Part shown: positions 16,262 to 28,867 of the stretch, in pieces
Layout: the number at the start of each line of letters is the position of its first letter
Position numbering within the stretch: the stretch's first letter is position 1
DNA from: Bacteroidales bacterium
Lineage (GTDB): Bacteria; Bacteroidota; Bacteroidia; Bacteroidales; UBA932
Length of the DNA stretch: 30,082 nucleotides
Assembly (NCBI GenBank): GCA_004556005.1
Contig: SFJA01000020.1
Span: forward strand, 1-30,082
Direction: 5' to 3'
Translations under genes and position numbers: made by a program
Notes under the pieces: generated by a model
Seen by the model: only the letters and a program-made list of their open reading frames with translations
What the model was told of the DNA's origin: nothing
The model's database searches: none

Positions 16262-17449
16262 ATGGCAAAAGAAGTTTTCAAGAGGGATAAACCTCACGTC
16301 AACATTGGTACAATTGGCCACGTTGACCACGGTAAGACCACCCTTACTGCAGCTATCACCAAGGTGCTTGCTGACAAGGGCTTCAGCGAAGCAAGGTCTT
16401 TCGATCAGATTGATAACGCTCCAGAGGAGAAGGAGCGTGGTATCACCATCAACTCTTCACACGTAGAGTATCAGACCGCCAATCGTCACTATGCGCATGT
16501 CGATTGTCCGGGCCACGCCGACTATGTGAAGAACATGGTTACCGGTGCCGCTCAGATGGACGGTGCAATCCTTGTGGTTGCCGCTACTGACGGTCCAATG
16601 CCTCAGACCAACGAGCACGTGCTTCTCGCAAAGCAGGTTAACGTGCCTAAGATGGTAGTTTTCCTTAACAAGGTTGACCTTGTTGATGACGAAGAGATGC
16701 TCGACCTCGTAGAAATGGAGGTTCGCGATCTTCTTAGCAAGTATGATTTTGACGGTGACAACGCTCCTGTTATCCGCGGTTCAGCTCTTGGTGCACTCAA
16801 TGGAGAGCCAAAGTGGGTTGAGAAGGTATGTGAGCTCATGGACGCCGTTGACGAATATATTCCGCTTCCTGTACGTGAGAACGAGAAGCCGTTCCTCATG
16901 CCTATCGAGGACATCTTCTCAATCACCGGACGTGGTACCGTGGTTACCGGACGTATCGAGACTGGTACCATCCACGTAAACGACCCTGCTGAGATCGTCG
17001 GATTCAACGACAAGCCAAAGGCAACCACCGTTACCGGTGTCGAGATGTTCCGCAAGCTCCTCGATCAGGGTGAGGCTGGTGACAACGTAGGTCTCCTCCT
17101 CCGTGGTATCGACAAGAAGGAAGTTAAGCGTGGTGAGGTTATCGCCAAGCCAGGTTCAATCACTCCTCACAAGCACTTCCTCGGACAGATTTACGTCCTG
17201 AAGAAGGAAGAGGGTGGCCGTCATACTCCGTTCCACAACAAGTATCGTCCTCAGTTCTTCATCCGTACTCTTGACGTTACCGGTGAGATTACTCTTCCAG
17301 AGGGAGTTGAGATGGTTATGCCTGGTGACAACGTTGAGATCAACGTTATGCTCATCACTCCTGTCGCACTCAACGAGGGTCTCCGTTTCGCAATCCGCGA
17401 GGGTGGACGTACCGTAGGTGCCGGTCAGGTTACCAAGATTCTTGACTAA
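16262..17449 (+). CDS. tuf: Elongation factor Tu
   Basis: The product has 395 residues, standard for EF-Tu. It carries aminoacyl-tRNA to the ribosomal A site as a GTP complex. G1 GHVDHGKT (19-26), switch I RGITINSSH with Thr62, G3 DCPGH (81-85), G4 NKVD (136-139) and domains 2 and 3 are complete (TGRGTVVTGRIE, then the GGRTVGAGQVTKILD end). The gene lies between the four-tRNA cluster and tRNA-Trp. Codon choice is strongly restricted compared with the upstream operons, as expected for a very highly expressed gene. Confidence 0.98.
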   Translation: MAKEVFKRDKPHVNIGTIGHVDHGKTTLTAAITKVLADKGFSEARSFDQIDNAPEEKERGITINSSHVEYQTANRHYAHVDCPGHADYVKNMVTGAAQMDGAILVVAATDGPMPQTNEHVLLAKQVNVPKMVVFLNKVDLVDDEEMLDLVEMEVRDLLSKYDFDGDNAPVIRGSALGALNGEPKWVEKVCELMDAVDEYIPLPVRENEKPFLMPIEDIFSITGRGTVVTGRIETGTIHVNDPAEIVGFNDKPKATTVTGVEMFRKLLDQGEAGDNVGLLLRGIDKKEVKRGEVIAKPGSITPHKHFLGQIYVLKKEEGGRHTPFHNKYRPQFFIRTLDVTGEITLPEGVEMVMPGDNVEINVMLITPVALNEGLRFAIREGGRTVGAGQVTKILD

Positions 17450-17464
17450 TTCAAGATAAGCCCG

Positions 17465-17489
17465 GGCGGATGCCCAAGTGACATCCGCC
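17465..17489 (+). other. Hairpin between tuf and tRNA-Trp
   Basis: GGCGGATG (17465-17472) pairs perfectly with CATCCGCC (17482-17489) around a 9-nt loop. No T run follows and tRNA-Trp begins 7 nt later, so a processing signal or 3' protection of the tuf message is more likely than full termination. Confidence 0.6.
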
Positions 17490-17495
17490 TGATTT

Positions 17496-17566
17496 AGGGG
17501 AATAGAACAATGGTAGTTCAGCGGTCTCCAAAACCGTGCATGTGGGTTCGATTCCTGCTTCCCCTG
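17496..17566 (+). tRNA. tRNA-Trp (anticodon CCA)
   Basis: Acceptor arms AGGGGAA (17496-17502) and TTCCCCT (17559-17565) pair fully, with discriminator G17566. The anticodon loop CTCCAAA gives CCA. The T arm has GGTTCGATTCC. The CCA end is not encoded. It sits between tuf and secE, within the same transcription unit. Confidence 0.96.
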
Positions 17567-17608
17567 CAAAATATATCAAAGGTTACGATTTGGTAATTGT
17601 TTTTAACA

Positions 17609-17641
17609 GACACTGCAACTGAGCTTCCACCCTGCAGTGTC
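17609..17641 (+). promoter_or_regulatory. Perfect 9-bp hairpin in the secE leader
   Basis: GACACTGCA (17609-17617) pairs perfectly with TGCAGTGTC (17633-17641) around a 15-nt loop, and secE starts 14 nt later. There is no T run, so termination is unlikely. A role in RNA processing downstream of tRNA-Trp or in control of secE translation is possible. Confidence 0.6.
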
Positions 17642-17655
17642 CATTAAATGTAAAG

Positions 17656-17844
17656 ATGAAGAAGTTTATCAATTACTGCAAAGAGTCTTTCGTAGAGCTT
17701 ACCAAAAAGACTACCTGGCCAAACTGGGAGAAGCTGCAGAGTTCAGCTATCCTCGTGCTTGTGACCACAGTCATTCTGGCAGCGCTTCTATGGGTAGTGG
17801 ACTTCGCTTTCCAGCATCTGATGACCGCAATCTACACATTGTAA
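17656..17844 (+). CDS. secE: Preprotein translocase subunit SecE
   Basis: The product has 62 residues, the short one-helix form found in most bacteria outside the enterics. SecE clamps SecY in the inner-membrane protein-export channel. A cytosolic amphipathic helix (CKESFVELTKKTTWP, with the conserved Lys-Thr-Trp-Pro) precedes one transmembrane segment (about 29-55). nusG follows 12 nt later, the usual arrangement. A longer overlapping frame from 17637 has no family resemblance and was discarded. Confidence 0.95.
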   Translation: MKKFINYCKESFVELTKKTTWPNWEKLQSSAILVLVTTVILAALLWVVDFAFQHLMTAIYTL

Positions 17845-17856
17845 ATCGTACTCGTT

Positions 17857-18423
17857 ATGGGCGAAATGAAATGGTATGTGCTGCGGACTGCTGGAAGCAA
17901 AGAAAAGAAAGCCGCAGAATACCTCCAGAAAGAGATAGAACGCAGCAACCTGCAGGATCTGGTTTCTCAGGTCCTTGTTCCAGTTAAAAAAGAGATCGTG
18001 ACTAAGAACGGCAAGAGAAAAGCGGTTGACAGACTGCTTTTCCCTGGCTATGTGCTTATACAGGCCGAACTCAATCCGAAGCTCGAAAGCATTATACGCA
18101 ACGATGTGCCGGGAATGTCAGGTTTTCTTACAGAGAACAGGATGGTCAAGGGCAATCAGGTCGAGAGAGTTCCGGTGCCAATCAGAGAAGATGAGGCCCA
18201 GAGGATACTCGGCGTCCAGGACGAGAATGCAAACAATGCAGCGGAGACTTGCGTCAACTATGAAGTTGGTGAGGCAGTCCGCATTACCGATGGTCCGTTC
18301 AGCGGATTCAGCGGTACTGTAGATGCAATTCTGGAGGACAGAAGCAAAGTCAAGGTAATCGTAGTAATCTTCGGAAGGAAGACCCTTCTTGAACTCAACT
18401 TTACACAAGTAACTAAAGAATAA
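17857..18423 (+). CDS. nusG: Transcription elongation/antitermination factor NusG
   Basis: The product has 188 residues. The N-terminal NGN domain starts with KWYVLRTAGSKEKKA and contains LFPGYVLIQ (about 61-69); it binds the clamp of RNA polymerase. The C-terminal KOW domain (about 130-185, GEAVRITDGPFSGFSGTVD) contacts Rho or ribosomal protein S10. The start at 17857 is used; an internal ATG 9 nt later (MKWYVL) is an alternative. It couples transcription and translation of the operon it lies in. Confidence 0.97.
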   Translation: MGEMKWYVLRTAGSKEKKAAEYLQKEIERSNLQDLVSQVLVPVKKEIVTKNGKRKAVDRLLFPGYVLIQAELNPKLESIIRNDVPGMSGFLTENRMVKGNQVERVPVPIREDEAQRILGVQDENANNAAETCVNYEVGEAVRITDGPFSGFSGTVDAILEDRSKVKVIVVIFGRKTLLELNFTQVTKE

Positions 18424-18432
18424 CGTTTTATT

Positions 18433-18876
18433 ATGGCAAAAGAAGTTACCGGATTCATTAAGCTCCAAATCAAAGGTGGAGCAGCCAATCCAGCACCTCC
18501 GGTAGGACCGGCACTCGGTTCCAAAGGCTTGAACATCATGGACTTCTGCAAGGCTTTCAATGCAGCCACGCAGGGAATGGCAGGAAAGATTGTTCCTGTT
18601 GTCATCACCGTTTACTCTGACAAGTCCTACAGTTTCGAAGTTAAGCAGCCGCCTGTAACCGTTTCACTCAAGGAGGCAGCTAAAATTACTAAAGCATCAG
18701 GTGAACCTAACCGCAAGAAGGTTGCCTCTGTTACCTGGGAGCAGGTAAGGGCAATTGCGGAAGGCAAAATGCCGGACCTCAACTGCTTCACTCTCGCATC
18801 GGCGATGAAGATGGTTGCAGGTACCGCAAGAAGTATGGGTATCACCGTAACCGGAGAATTTCCTCAGGACCTTTAA
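18433..18876 (+). CDS. rplK: 50S ribosomal protein L11
   Basis: The product has 147 residues. The N-terminal domain contains the proline-rich GAANPAPPVGPALGSKGLNI (about 15-34), the region that contacts thiostrepton-type antibiotics and the GTPase-associated centre. The C-terminal domain binds 23S rRNA (ITKASGEPNRKKVASVTWEQ onward). It lies 9 nt after nusG and 15 nt before rplA, the conserved order. No separate L1-binding leader is recognisable in the short gap upstream. Confidence 0.98.
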   Translation: MAKEVTGFIKLQIKGGAANPAPPVGPALGSKGLNIMDFCKAFNAATQGMAGKIVPVVITVYSDKSYSFEVKQPPVTVSLKEAAKITKASGEPNRKKVASVTWEQVRAIAEGKMPDLNCFTLASAMKMVAGTARSMGITVTGEFPQDL

Positions 18877-18891
18877 AAACCACACGCAGTT

Positions 18892-19596
18892 ATGAGCAAG
18901 TTGACAAAAAATCAGAAAGCAGCATACGAGAAGTACGATTCTCATAAGCTGTACAGCCTCAGCGAGGCGTGCAAGGTTGTAAAGGACATTACTTTTACAA
19001 AGTTTGACGCATCCGTCGAGATTTCAGCCAACCTCGGAGTTGATCCGCGCAAGGCTAACCAGATGATCCGTGGCGTCGTTACCCTTCCTCACGGAACCGG
19101 TAAGGTTGTCAGGGTCCTCGCACTCTGCACTCCTGACAAGGAGAATGAGGCTAAGGAAGCCGGTGCAGATTATGTAGGTCTCGACGAATATATCGAGAAA
19201 ATCAAGGGCGGCTGGACCGATGTTGACGTTATCGTCTGCACCCCTTCAGTTATGGCAAAGGTCGGCGTTCTCGGTAAGATCCTCGGTCCACGCGGACTTA
19301 TGCCGAACCCTAAGACCGGTACCGTGACTATGGAAATCGGCGCCGCTGTAAAGGCATCAAAGGCCGGTAAGATCGACTTCAAGGTTGACAAGACCGGTAT
19401 CATCCACACTGCCATCGGCAAGGTTTCATTCACTCCAGAGCAGATCTACGACAACGCTGCAGCAGTTCTCAACGAGATTGCCAAGCTCAAGCCGCAGACT
19501 CTCAAGGGTACTTATATGAAGAGCGCCGCTCTCTGCTCAACCATGAGCCCAGGTATCAAAGTTGATCTTAAGGCATTCCTCAACGGTGCTGAGTAA
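18892..19596 (+). CDS. rplA: 50S ribosomal protein L1
   Basis: The product has 234 residues, the normal L1 length. It forms the mobile L1 stalk that helps release deacylated tRNA. The signature LGPRGLMPNPKTGTVT lies in the middle of the protein, and the flanking two-domain pattern is intact. It is followed by rplJ after 12 nt. In many bacteria L1 represses its own operon by binding the rplK leader; no such site can be picked out here. Confidence 0.98.
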   Translation: MSKLTKNQKAAYEKYDSHKLYSLSEACKVVKDITFTKFDASVEISANLGVDPRKANQMIRGVVTLPHGTGKVVRVLALCTPDKENEAKEAGADYVGLDEYIEKIKGGWTDVDVIVCTPSVMAKVGVLGKILGPRGLMPNPKTGTVTMEIGAAVKASKAGKIDFKVDKTGIIHTAIGKVSFTPEQIYDNAAAVLNEIAKLKPQTLKGTYMKSAALCSTMSPGIKVDLKAFLNGAE

Positions 19597-19608
19597 AAAT
19601 TCAATATT

Positions 19609-20190
19609 ATGAAAAAAGAACTTAAAGGACAGATTATTGAAACGATCTCAGCACAGCTCCAGCAGTATCCTAATTTCTACATTACAGATATCGCCGGACT
19701 GAACGCTGGACAGACTTCCAAGCTCCGCAGGGAATGCTTCAAGGAAGGCATCGTTCTCAACGTGGTTAAAAACACTCTCTTCAGCCACGTTCTGAAGGAG
19801 AGCAGCAACGAGGAGCTCAAAACCCTCATCGATACGCTTGTAGGCAACACCGCCATTATGTACACCAACGTTCCTGCCGCTCCTGGAAAGCTCATCAAGA
19901 AGCTCCAGAGGGAAGGTTTCCAGAAACCTGTGGTAAAGGGCGCATACGTACAGGACTGCGTATTTATCGGAGAAGACAAGCTTGATCAGCTCGCATCCAT
20001 CAAGACCAAGGAAGAACTCATCGGAGACATCATCGCTCTCCTCCAGAGTCCTATCCAGAGAGTCATCGGCGGACTCGAGAACGCATCAGAAGGCAAGGGC
20101 GAGGACGAGAAGGTTTACTCAGGCGCTCCTGCCGCTGCTGAAGCTCCAGCAGCAGAGGCCCCGGCAGCAGAGGCTGCACCGGCCGAATAA
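19609..20190 (+). CDS. rplJ: 50S ribosomal protein L10 with Ala/Pro/Glu tail
   Basis: The product has 193 residues, about 20 longer than typical L10 (roughly 165-175). The N-terminal rRNA-binding domain (FYITDIAGLNAGQTSKLR, then KNTLF) and the helical L7/L12-binding segment are followed by a low-complexity end of repeated APAAEAP-type units. L10 anchors L7/L12 dimers to form the ribosomal stalk. rplL follows 37 nt later. The tail recalls the Ala-rich hinge of archaeal/eukaryotic P0, but without its terminal binding motif. Confidence 0.97.
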   Translation: MKKELKGQIIETISAQLQQYPNFYITDIAGLNAGQTSKLRRECFKEGIVLNVVKNTLFSHVLKESSNEELKTLIDTLVGNTAIMYTNVPAAPGKLIKKLQREGFQKPVVKGAYVQDCVFIGEDKLDQLASIKTKEELIGDIIALLQSPIQRVIGGLENASEGKGEDEKVYSGAPAAAEAPAAEAPAAEAAPAE

Positions 20191-20227
20191 TCGATTAATA
20201 TTAACAATTTAAAAAGATAAATTTATT

Positions 20228-20602
20228 ATGGCAGATGTAAAAGCCCTTGCAGAAGAGTTGGTAAACCTTTCTGTAAAAGACGTTCAGGAACTCGCTAAGG
20301 TTCTTAAGGAAGAGTATGGTATCGAGCCTGCAGCCGCAGCAGTAGTTGTTGCCGGTGGTAACGAGGGTGGTGCTGCAGCTGAGGCTGAGCAGACCGAATT
20401 TGACGTTATCCTCAAGTCAGCCGGACAGGCTAAGCTCAATGTGATCAAGGTCGTTAAGGCTGAGCTCGGACTCGGACTTAAGGAAGCCAAGGATCTCGTT
20501 GACGGCGCTCCTTCTACCGTTAAGGAGAAGATTGCCAAGGCAGAGGCAGAAGCTCTCAAGGCAGCCCTTGAGGAGGCAGGTGCCGAGGTTGAGATTAAGT
20601 AA
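20228..20602 (+). CDS. rplL: 50S ribosomal protein L7/L12
   Basis: The product has 124 residues. An N-terminal dimerisation helix (ALAEELVNLSVKDVQELAKVL) binds L10, an Ala/Gly-rich hinge (about 37-53) follows, and the C-terminal domain (FDVILKSAGQAKLNVIKVVK and LGLKEAKDLVDGAP) recruits translation factors including EF-Tu. The start is preceded by an A/T-only stretch without Shine-Dalgarno sequence, as usual for Bacteroidetes ribosomal proteins. A strong terminator hairpin follows 32 nt after the stop. Confidence 0.98.
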   Translation: MADVKALAEELVNLSVKDVQELAKVLKEEYGIEPAAAAVVVAGGNEGGAAAEAEQTEFDVILKSAGQAKLNVIKVVKAELGLGLKEAKDLVDGAPSTVKEKIAKAEAEALKAALEEAGAEVEIK

Positions 20603-20612
20603 ATGCTCATCC

Positions 20613-20628
20613 TTCCCTGCAGAGGGAA
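20613..20628 (+). other. Small hairpin directly after rplL
   Basis: TTCCCT (20613-20618) pairs with AGGGAA (20623-20628) around a GCAG tetraloop, 10 nt after the rplL stop and just before the larger terminator. It may be an RNA-processing or 3'-end protection element. Confidence 0.5.
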
Positions 20629-20634
20629 CAATCA

Positions 20635-20673
20635 GGTTTAGAGCCGGGGGTAATAGGCTCTAAACCTTTTTTT
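20635..20673 (+). terminator. Intrinsic terminator/attenuator between rplL and rpoB
   Basis: GGTTTAGAGCC (20635-20645) pairs perfectly with GGCTCTAAACC (20656-20666) around a 10-nt loop and is followed at once by seven T residues (20667-20673). It has the full form of an intrinsic terminator. No convincing rpoB promoter lies downstream, so partial read-through (attenuation) is implied, matching the known rplL-rpoB attenuator of E. coli. Confidence 0.88.
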
Positions 20674-20708
20674 CCGTATAAAACTTTTTCTCATTCCAAA
20701 GGCAGAAT

Positions 20709-23700
20709 ATGTCAAATAAGACCAATAACAAGCGAATAAACTTCGCAACTTCAAAAATTCTTGAATACCCGGATCTTCTTGAGGTGCAGCTGAAGTCGTT
20801 CAAGGACTTTTTCCAGCTTGAAACAACACCTGAAAACAGGAAGAACGAGGGTCTGTTCAAGGTTTTCCAGGAAATATTCCCGATTGAGGATACGAGAAAC
20901 AATTACAAACTGGAGTTCATCGATTACTTCATCGAACCTCCAAAGTATTCGATCGAGGAGTGTCTGGAGAGAGGATCGACCTACAATGTCCCTCTCAAAG
21001 CAAAGCTCCGTCTTTCCTGTACGGATCCGGAGCACGAAGACTTCGCCGAGCGCGTTCAGGACGTGTACCTCGGGGATATTCCGTATATGACTCCTGCCGG
21101 CACCTTTGTGATCAACGGTTCAGAGCGAATCATTGTATCCCAGCTCCACAGGTCACCAGGTGTTTTCTTCGACCAGAGTATGCACGCCAACGGCACCAAG
21201 CTGTACTCTGCCCGAATCATCCCGTTCAAGGGATCGTGGATCGAGTTTGCGACAGACATCAACAACGTGATGTACGCATACATCGACCGCAAAAAGAAAC
21301 TTCCGGTAACTACACTGCTCAGGGCAATAGGCTTTGACAGCGACAAGGACATCATCTCAATCTTTGACCTTGCCGAAGAGGTTGCCGTAACAAAGAAGAA
21401 TCTCAAGGCCAACGAGGGCCGCAAGTTGGCTGCCAAGGTGCTCAAGACCTGGATAGAGGACTTTGAAGACGAGGATACGGGTGAAATTATCGCCATCGAG
21501 CGTACCGCCCCTATCATCGAAAGGTGCGAAGTCCTTGACGATGAGGCAATTGAAAAGATACTCGAGACCGATGTCAAGACGATACTTCTCCAGAAGGACG
21601 AAACTAACACCGCAGAATATTCGATTATCTTCAACACTCTCCAGAAGGACCCTACAAACAGCGAGATCCAGGCAGTCAACCATATCTACAAACAGCTCCG
21701 CAACTCGGAACCGCCTGATGAGAACACCGCCCGCGAAATCATCAACACTCTCTTCTTCAGCGAGAAGAGGTATGACCTCGGCAATGTCGGACGCTACCGC
21801 CTCAACAAGAAGCTCAAGCTTGATACCGACCCGAGCGTTCGCGTGCTTACCAAGACCGATATCATCGAGATCATCAAGTATCTCATCCAGCTCATCAACT
21901 CAAAGGCTACCGTTGACGATATCGACCATCTCAGCAACAGGCGCGTGCGTACCGTTGGCGAGCAGCTTGCCAACCAGTTCAGCGTCGGCCTCAGCAGAAT
22001 GGCCCGTACCATTCGCGAGAGGATGAACGTTCGCGACAGCGAGCAGTTCAGCCCTACCGACCTCATCAATGCAAAGACCCTGTCGTCAGTAATCAACTCG
22101 TTCTTCGGTACGAGCCAGCTGTCACAGTTCATGGACCAGACCAACCCTCTTGCAGAAATCACTCACAAGAGGCGTCTCAGTGCGCTCGGTCCGGGAGGTT
22201 TGAGCCGCGACCGTGCAGGATTCGAAGTGCGAGACGTGCACTATACCCATTATGGACGCCTCTGCCCTATCGAGTCTCCTGAAGGTCCGAACATCGGTCT
22301 TATTTCATCATTGTGCGTTTATGCGAGAATCGACTCTCTCGGCTTTATCGAGACTCCGTACCGTGACGTGAAGAACGGCAAGGTGGATCTCAGCAACGAG
22401 GGTTGTCACTATATGTCCGCCGAAGAAGAGGAGGACAAACTGGTTTCACTTGCAAACGTGAATATGGACGAGGAAGGAAACATCCTCGACAGCCGCATCC
22501 AGTGCCGCCTTGAAGCCGACTTCCCGGTCGTTTCCAAGGAAGAGGTGGATTATATGGACGTTGCGCCTAACCAGATGGCTTCCGTTGCAGCTTCACTCAT
22601 TCCGTTCCTCGAGCACGATGACGCACACCGTGCATTGATGGGAGCGAACATGATGCGTCAGGCAGTTCCGCTTCTCAAGCCTCAGGCTCCTATCGTGGGT
22701 ACAGGTCTCGAGGAAAGGGTTTGTCTTGACTCACGCACCCAGATCGTTGCAGAGCGTGACGGTGAAGTGACTTACGTGGATGCCAACGAAATCCATATCA
22801 AATACAACCGTACCGAGGATGAAATCTTCGTAAGCTTCTCTCCTGAGGAGACCGTTTACAAGCTTCCTATCTACCGCAGGACCAACCAGAGCACAACCAT
22901 ACTCCTCAAGCCTATCGTACGCAAGGGTGACAAGGTTGTCAAGGGACAGATTCTCACCGAAGGTTATGCCTGCGAGAACGGAGAGCTTGCTCTCGGCCGC
23001 AACCTGATGGTAGCATTTATGCCTTGGAAGGGTTACAACTACGAGGATGCCATCGTGCTCTCCGAGGAGATGGTAAAGTGGGACGTACTCACATCCATTC
23101 ACGTTGACGAGTACCTCACCGAAGTTCGTGATACCAAGCGCGGTATGGAGGAACTCACCTCAGATATCCCTAACGTCAGCGAGGACGCTACCAAGAATCT
23201 CGACAAGGACGGCATCGTCAGGGTCGGCGCCCATATCGAACCGGGCGACATCATGATCGGTAAGATCACCCCTAAGGGCGAAAGCGATCCTTCACCTGAA
23301 GAGAAGCTCCTCAAGGCAATCTTCGGAGACAAAGCCGGCGATGTCAAGGACGCATCCCTCAAGGCCAACCCATCGCTTTCAGGTACCGTTATCAAGACTG
23401 CCCTCTACTCCAAGAGCGCAAAGGAAAGCGGTCGCAGGGGCAGTGCCGCCAGAAGCGACAAGAAGGCAAGAGAGGAGAAGAGGCAGGCAGAATTTGACAG
23501 CAAGGCAGAAAAGCTCAGGACCGAATTCCTCGGAAAACTTGCAGTCCTGACCAAGAACAAGAAGAGTGCAGGCGTGACCGACCTCTACGGTGTGGAAATC
23601 ATCGCCAAGGACAAAAAGTTCACCGCCGACGTGCTCAAGAACATCGACTACGACAACGTCAACTCCAACAAATGGACGACCGACAAGGACAGCAATGTCC

Positions 23701-24533
23701 TCATCAGGGAGCTCATCAACAACTATTGCATCGCTCTCAAGACTGAGGCTGCGATCTGCAAGAGGGATATCGACAAGATAAAGGTCGGCGATGAGCTTGC
23801 CAACGGAGTAATGCAGCTTGCAAAGGTTTACATTGCCAAGAAGCGCAAGATTACCGTAGGTGACAAGATGGCCGGACGTCACGGAAACAAGGGTATCGTG
23901 GCCAAGATTGTCCGTCGCGAGGATATGCCGTTCCTTGAGGACGGTACACCGGTGGACATTGTGCTCAACCCTCTCGGCGTGCCTTCACGAATGAACCTCG
24001 GCCAGATTTACGAAACAGTTCTCGGATGGGCCGGACAGAAGCTCGGAGTCAAGTTCAGCACCCCGATCTTTGACGGTGCAAGCATTGAGGAAATCAACGA
24101 GCTTACCGACAAGGCGGGTCTGCCACGTTACGGAAAGACCCAGCTCAGGGACGGAGGTACCGGAGATTACTTCGACCAGCCTGCAACCGTGGGTGTCATC
24201 TATATGATCAAGCTCGGCCATATGGTTGACGACAAGATGCACGCACGTTCCATCGGACCTTACTCGCTAATCACCCAGCAGCCTCTCGGAGGAAAGGCTC
24301 AGTTCGGAGGTCAGCGATTCGGAGAGATGGAGGTTTGGGCCCTCGAGGCATTCGGTGCGGCAAACGCCCTCCAGGAGATTCTTACAGTCAAGTCTGATGA
24401 CGTCACCGGACGTTCAAAGACTTACGAAGCGATTGTCAAGGGCGACCCTATGCCGCCTGCAGGCATTCCGGAGTCACTCAACGTGCTTCTCCACGAACTC
24501 AGGGGACTTGGTCTCAAGGTTACATTGGAATAA
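20709..24533 (+). CDS. rpoB: DNA-directed RNA polymerase subunit beta
   Basis: The product has 1274 residues. The rifampicin-binding cluster begins at Ser469 (SQLSQFMDQTNPLAEITHKR) with Asp476, His486 and Ser491 at the positions of E. coli 516, 526 and 531, so it looks rifampicin-sensitive. PIESPEGPNIGLI, GYNYEDAI and the KMAGRHGNKG catalytic-loop region are present. The C-terminus has the GGQRFGEMEVWALEA clamp region. A Lys/Glu/Arg-rich stretch around residues 900-945 interrupts the conserved sequence. rpoC begins 20 nt downstream. Transcription should depend on read-through of the terminator after rplL. Confidence 0.98.
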   Translation: MSNKTNNKRINFATSKILEYPDLLEVQLKSFKDFFQLETTPENRKNEGLFKVFQEIFPIEDTRNNYKLEFIDYFIEPPKYSIEECLERGSTYNVPLKAKLRLSCTDPEHEDFAERVQDVYLGDIPYMTPAGTFVINGSERIIVSQLHRSPGVFFDQSMHANGTKLYSARIIPFKGSWIEFATDINNVMYAYIDRKKKLPVTTLLRAIGFDSDKDIISIFDLAEEVAVTKKNLKANEGRKLAAKVLKTWIEDFEDEDTGEIIAIERTAPIIERCEVLDDEAIEKILETDVKTILLQKDETNTAEYSIIFNTLQKDPTNSEIQAVNHIYKQLRNSEPPDENTAREIINTLFFSEKRYDLGNVGRYRLNKKLKLDTDPSVRVLTKTDIIEIIKYLIQLINSKATVDDIDHLSNRRVRTVGEQLANQFSVGLSRMARTIRERMNVRDSEQFSPTDLINAKTLSSVINSFFGTSQLSQFMDQTNPLAEITHKRRLSALGPGGLSRDRAGFEVRDVHYTHYGRLCPIESPEGPNIGLISSLCVYARIDSLGFIETPYRDVKNGKVDLSNEGCHYMSAEEEEDKLVSLANVNMDEEGNILDSRIQCRLEADFPVVSKEEVDYMDVAPNQMASVAASLIPFLEHDDAHRALMGANMMRQAVPLLKPQAPIVGTGLEERVCLDSRTQIVAERDGEVTYVDANEIHIKYNRTEDEIFVSFSPEETVYKLPIYRRTNQSTTILLKPIVRKGDKVVKGQILTEGYACENGELALGRNLMVAFMPWKGYNYEDAIVLSEEMVKWDVLTSIHVDEYLTEVRDTKRGMEELTSDIPNVSEDATKNLDKDGIVRVGAHIEPGDIMIGKITPKGESDPSPEEKLLKAIFGDKAGDVKDASLKANPSLSGTVIKTALYSKSAKESGRRGSAARSDKKAREEKRQAEFDSKAEKLRTEFLGKLAVLTKNKKSAGVTDLYGVEIIAKDKKFTADVLKNIDYDNVNSNKWTTDKDSNVLIRELINNYCIALKTEAAICKRDIDKIKVGDELANGVMQLAKVYIAKKRKITVGDKMAGRHGNKGIVAKIVRREDMPFLEDGTPVDIVLNPLGVPSRMNLGQIYETVLGWAGQKLGVKFSTPIFDGASIEEINELTDKAGLPRYGKTQLRDGGTGDYFDQPATVGVIYMIKLGHMVDDKMHARSIGPYSLITQQPLGGKAQFGGQRFGEMEVWALEAFGAANALQEILTVKSDDVTGRSKTYEAIVKGDPMPPAGIPESLNVLLHELRGLGLKVTLE

Positions 24534-24553
24534 CAATCTGCAATTAAGCTATT

Positions 24554-28804
<4,251 letters not shown>

Positions 28805-28827
28805 TATTGGATATACTTTCAGAAAAG

Positions 28828-28867
28828 GACGGCCTGTCAGTCAAAAGACTTGAAGGCCGTCTTTTTT
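28828..28867 (+). terminator. Intrinsic terminator after rpoC
   Basis: GACGGCCT (28828-28835) pairs with AGGCCGTC (28854-28861), and the loop region can extend the helix (GTC/GAC around AAAA). Six T residues follow at 28862-28867. Upstream A residues (28823-28826) could add pairs with the T run. Confidence 0.9.

Noticed and set aside
17156..17569. Minus-strand open frame through tRNA-Trp and the end of tuf
   Set aside because: Antisense to tRNA-Trp and tuf; its N-terminus is tRNA complement.
17637..17987. 116-codon plus-strand frame over secE and the start of nusG
   Set aside because: secE and nusG in the other frames match their families in full, while this frame has no family features.
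22081..22200. Rifampicin-resistance change in rpoB
   Set aside because: Asp476, His486 and Ser491 are the usual sensitive residues.
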